From NCBI RefSeq assembly GCF_018555685.1, contig NZ_JAFLWW010000003.1, positions 682,001 to 746,000 on the forward strand: a stretch of DNA of 64,000 nt, written 5' to 3'. The DNA is from Aminobacter anthyllidis (lineage in GTDB: Bacteria; Pseudomonadota; Alphaproteobacteria; Rhizobiales; Rhizobiaceae). The position numbers were made by a program, and so were the translations under genes. Of this stretch, positions 61,804 through 64,000 are shown one piece after another (position 1 is the first letter of the stretch; every line of letters starts with the position of its first letter). The notes below the pieces were generated by a model. The model saw nothing but the letters and a program-made list of their open reading frames with translations. It did not search any database and was not told the origin of the DNA.

Positions 61804-62343
61804 ATGGTCTCTTCGGGCATTGACGTTATCTACATGTTCGCGATGTCGCTTGACGGCTTCATTGCCCGTAAAGACGGCACGTTTGACTGGCTCGACAACT
61901 TTCCACCTGACGACGACTACGACTTTTCCGGCTTCATGGCGTCGCTGAGCGGCATCGTCATGGGCCGCGCGACCTATGATGTCGTCCGCCGCGAACCGGA
62001 ATGGGCCTACGCCCGATACCCTTGCCTGGTTGCCACCTCGCGCCCGCTCGACAACCTGCCCGAAAACGCAGAGGCAATGGCCGGCACGCCAGCCGAAATG
62101 CTTGCCAATCTTCGCGCGCGCGGCGCCAAAGGCCGTATCTGGTTGCTCGGCGGCGGCGACTTGGCCCGCCAGTTCATGGATGCCGGCCTGCTCGACACGA
62201 TCGAGATCGGCACCATCCCCATAATCCTCGGCGCGGGCTTGCAGGCTTTCGGCGGCAAGCAGGCCGATCGCTGGCTCGATCTCGCCTTTGCAAAGCCGTT
62301 GGCCAACGGCGCAGTGCATGCGCAATACCGCGTGCGACGCTGA
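61804..62343 (+). CDS. dihydrofolate reductase-like (RibD_C/YwjB-type) protein
   Basis: A 179-residue protein with the DHFR-fold RibD_C pattern: VIYMFAMSLDGFIARKDGTFDWLDNFPPDDDYDFSGFMASLSGIVMGRATYDVV, then GRIWLLGGGDLARQFMDAGLLDTIEIGTIPIILGAGLQAF. It likely uses NADPH to reduce a pyrimidine or pterin-like compound; the substrate is not known. AAGGAA supports the ATG at 61804. Confidence 0.87.
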   Translation: MVSSGIDVIYMFAMSLDGFIARKDGTFDWLDNFPPDDDYDFSGFMASLSGIVMGRATYDVVRREPEWAYARYPCLVATSRPLDNLPENAEAMAGTPAEMLANLRARGAKGRIWLLGGGDLARQFMDAGLLDTIEIGTIPIILGAGLQAFGGKQADRWLDLAFAKPLANGAVHAQYRVRR

Positions 62344-62417
62344 AAGACTTGACGATCTTAGGCCCTATCGCCCATAGCCCTGAGCAAATTCCGATTTCCC
62401 GATAGGACCAGAAGACC

Positions 62418-63521
62418 ATGGGTTTCAAATGCGGCATCGTCGGCCTGCCCAACGTTGGCAAATCGACGCTTTTCAACGCGCTGACGCGCACGGCTGCCGC
62501 CCAGGCGGCCAACTACCCGTTCTGCACCATCGAGCCGAACACCGGCGAGGTCGCGGTTCCCGATCCGCGCCTCAAGCAGCTCGCTTCGATCGCCAAGTCG
62601 AAGGAGATCATTCCGACCCGCATCTCCTTCGTCGACATCGCCGGCCTGGTGCGCGGCGCCTCGAAGGGTGAAGGCCTGGGCAACCAGTTCCTCGCCAACA
62701 TCCGCGAGGTCGATGCCATCGTGCACGTGCTGCGCTGCTTCGAAGACGACGACATCACCCATGTCGAGGGCCGCATCGACCCTGTCGCCGACGCCGAGAC
62801 GGTCGAGACAGAGTTGATGCTCGCCGACCTCGAAAGCCTCGAGCGCCGCATCGTGCAGTTCCGCAAGCGCGCTGCCAGCAAGGACAAGGAAGCGACGACA
62901 ATCCTGCCGATGATGGAGCAGGCGCTCGCCCTGCTGCAGGACGGCAAGCCGGCGCGCCTGCTGCTCAAGGGCATCGCTGCCGAGGACCTCGAAATCCTGC
63001 AGGGCCTGAACCTTCTGACCTCGCATCCGGTGCTCTATGTCTGCAACGTCGCCGAAAGCGATGCTGCGGCCGGCAACGAGCACACCCAGGCGGTGCAGAA
63101 GATGGCCGAAGCGCAGGGCGCCGGCGTCGTCGTCATTTCCGCTGCCATCGAAGCCGAAGTGGCGCAGCTGCCCGACGAAGAAGCCCAGGAATTCCTCGCC
63201 GACCTCGGTCTCGACGAGCCGGGCCTCGATAAGCTGATCCGCGCCGGCTACGAGCTGTTGCACCTGATCACCTACTTCACCGTCGGCCCCAAGGAGACGC
63301 GCGCCTGGACCGTGCACAAGGGCGCCAAGGCCCCGCAGGCGGCCGGTGTCATCCACACCGACTTCGAACGCGGCTTCATCCGCGCCCAGACCATCGCCTT
63401 CAACGACTTCGTCACGCTTGGCGGCGAAGTTCCGGCCAAGGAAGCCGGCAAGGCGCGCGACGAAGGCAAGGAATATGTCGTCCAGGACGGCGACGTGATG
63501 CTGTTCAAGTTCAACACCTGA
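62418..63521 (+). CDS. ychF: ribosome-associated ATPase YchF
   Basis: A 367-residue Obg-family P-loop protein (OLA1/YchF) that hydrolyses ATP and binds ribosomes, with a role in stress control. G1 is GLPNVGKST (about 9-17), G3 DIAGLVRGASKGEGLGNQF, the helical domain runs about 130-200, and the C-terminal TGS domain is AWTVHKGAKAPQAAGVIHTDFERGFIRAQTIAFNDFV. It is intact, with a terminator after it. Confidence 0.97.
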   Translation: MGFKCGIVGLPNVGKSTLFNALTRTAAAQAANYPFCTIEPNTGEVAVPDPRLKQLASIAKSKEIIPTRISFVDIAGLVRGASKGEGLGNQFLANIREVDAIVHVLRCFEDDDITHVEGRIDPVADAETVETELMLADLESLERRIVQFRKRAASKDKEATTILPMMEQALALLQDGKPARLLLKGIAAEDLEILQGLNLLTSHPVLYVCNVAESDAAAGNEHTQAVQKMAEAQGAGVVVISAAIEAEVAQLPDEEAQEFLADLGLDEPGLDKLIRAGYELLHLITYFTVGPKETRAWTVHKGAKAPQAAGVIHTDFERGFIRAQTIAFNDFVTLGGEVPAKEAGKARDEGKEYVVQDGDVMLFKFNT

Positions 63522-63547
63522 TCGCTGGCCGTCGCGTCCGAACAAGA

Positions 63548-63577
63548 AAAGCCCCGCATCGCGGGGCTTTTTCTTTG
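63548..63577 (+). terminator. terminator after ychF
   Basis: AAAGCCCCGC and GCGGGGCTTT form a perfect 10-bp stem with an ATC loop, followed by TTCTTT. Confidence 0.9.
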
Positions 63578-63643
63578 GTGTGGGGGGATGAGCCCGTCGG
63601 TTGCCCGCCTTTTGCACGTCCGGCTTCCGGTCCCGCCGAAGAA

Positions 63644-63658
63644 TTAACCTTTTGCTAA
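63644..63658 (+). promoter_or_regulatory. CtrA-like box
   Basis: TTAA, seven bases, then CTAA matches the CtrA consensus TTAA-N7-TTAA at 7 of 8 positions. It lies 90-100 bp before a strong terminator in a region with no coding frame. Confidence 0.4.
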
Positions 63659-63679
63659 CCAAGCCTGGCTACGGTCGCC

Positions 63680-63775
63680 TGGAGATTGCAGATCGTCTCC
63701 ACCTTTGACCACGGATGTACCGGCATTGGATGTTGAGACGCTAGAGAAAGGTCGGGATCACCCCGGCCTTTTTTG
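63680..63775 (+). ncRNA. candidate small RNA gene
   Basis: A non-coding stretch ends in a strong terminator (AAAGGTCGGG with CCCGGCCTTT, then TTTT at about 63747-63775) and is preceded by a CtrA-like box at 63644. No frame is supported. The 5' end is a guess, so the boundaries are approximate. It could instead be a leader or a leftover transcript of ychF. Confidence 0.3.
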
Positions 63776-63778
63776 TTT

Positions 63779-64000
63779 GTCCAGGACGGCGACGTCATAC
63801 GGCCAAATCCAGCACCTGGACCGGGCTCGATACTCTGTCCATTTCAAGCAGCGGGGCGTCATCACAAGACGTAGACCGCCTTGCGCACGATCAGCCAGAT
63901 TGTTCTCGACGGCCCTACTTCGAATACCTATCTGCGCCCGAAGCAAGAACAGCAGTGATGCTGCCCGGCGCAGCTTTGGGGACCAGATGACACAGCACGC
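63779..64000. pseudogene. right-edge region with a decayed copy of the ychF 3' end; otherwise no gene
   Basis: GTCCAGGACGGCGACGT at 63779-63795 is identical to 63480-63496 inside ychF. The next 25 bases are partly alike, with one gap, down to CACCTG. This looks like a remnant of a duplicated ychF end. The rest of the segment up to 64000 shows no supported frame; a gene may begin beyond the edge. Confidence 0.35.

Noticed and set aside
62358-63662. 434-codon frame antisense to ychF
   Set aside because: Shadow frame; ychF is complete on the + strand.
1-64000. CRISPR arrays, tRNA or rRNA genes, insertion sequences, phage genes
   Set aside because: No regular spaced repeats, cloverleaf sequences, transposase motifs or phage structural genes were found on reading both strands.

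Overview
The window is about 64 kb of GC-rich alphaproteobacterial chromosome, most likely from a Mesorhizobium/Aminobacter-type rhizobial lineage. This is inferred from a BA14K-family protein, the long UvrB, the MarR/OmpR pair resembling petP-petR, a BMFP/UbiK protein, the lgt-midA-pgeF order, and the strong GC bias at third codon positions. No rRNA, tRNA, CRISPR array, prophage or insertion sequence was seen. The content is housekeeping genes mixed with small accessory genes and many one-gene regulator/target pairs.

Layout. 0-10 kb: the end of a polysaccharide-type locus (partial CapA-like gene and a GT4 glycosyltransferase), an SH3-domain secreted protein, a very long uvrB, a MazE/MazF-type toxin-antitoxin pair, a PhnB-like VOC protein, a glutathione S-transferase, dapA and small proteins. 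10-20 kb: an Lrp regulator divergent from diaminopropionate ammonia-lyase, a serine hydrolase, an alpha/beta hydrolase, and a tetR-adaptor-RND efflux operon headed by a 40-bp inverted repeat. 20-34 kb: a DUF1326/DUF2182 pair with a Met-rich loop, GNAT and XRE-cupin genes, a methyltransferase, a polysaccharide deacetylase, Gfa and other glutathione/formaldehyde-type functions, an Asp/Glu racemase, and several divergent regulator/target pairs (LysR, TetR).

34-39 kb is the most unusual part. It is a run of small exported proteins interleaved with two cspA genes: a Cys-motif protein, two paralogous Cys/His-repeat secreted proteins, a lipoprotein with two Kazal-like domains, and a BA14K protein. 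Both csp genes are preceded by the same 30-nt hairpin element, which looks like an uncharacterised leader element.

39-50 kb: a metallo-beta-lactamase-fold hydrolase, ilvE, a MarR-response regulator-histidine kinase locus with a perfect 11-bp-arm operator, the methionine importer metQ-metN-metI, a glycosyltransferase, csaA, a YbjN protein and ubiK. 50-64 kb: a ParD/ParE pair, then lgt-midA-pgeF-M24 pseudo-peptidase-lipoprotein-prs, a rhodanese-ChrB/ChrA/TauE oxyanion cluster, and rplY-pth-(GFA-DHFR-like)-ychF. The window ends with a possible small RNA gene preceded by a CtrA-like box and a decayed copy of the ychF 3' end.
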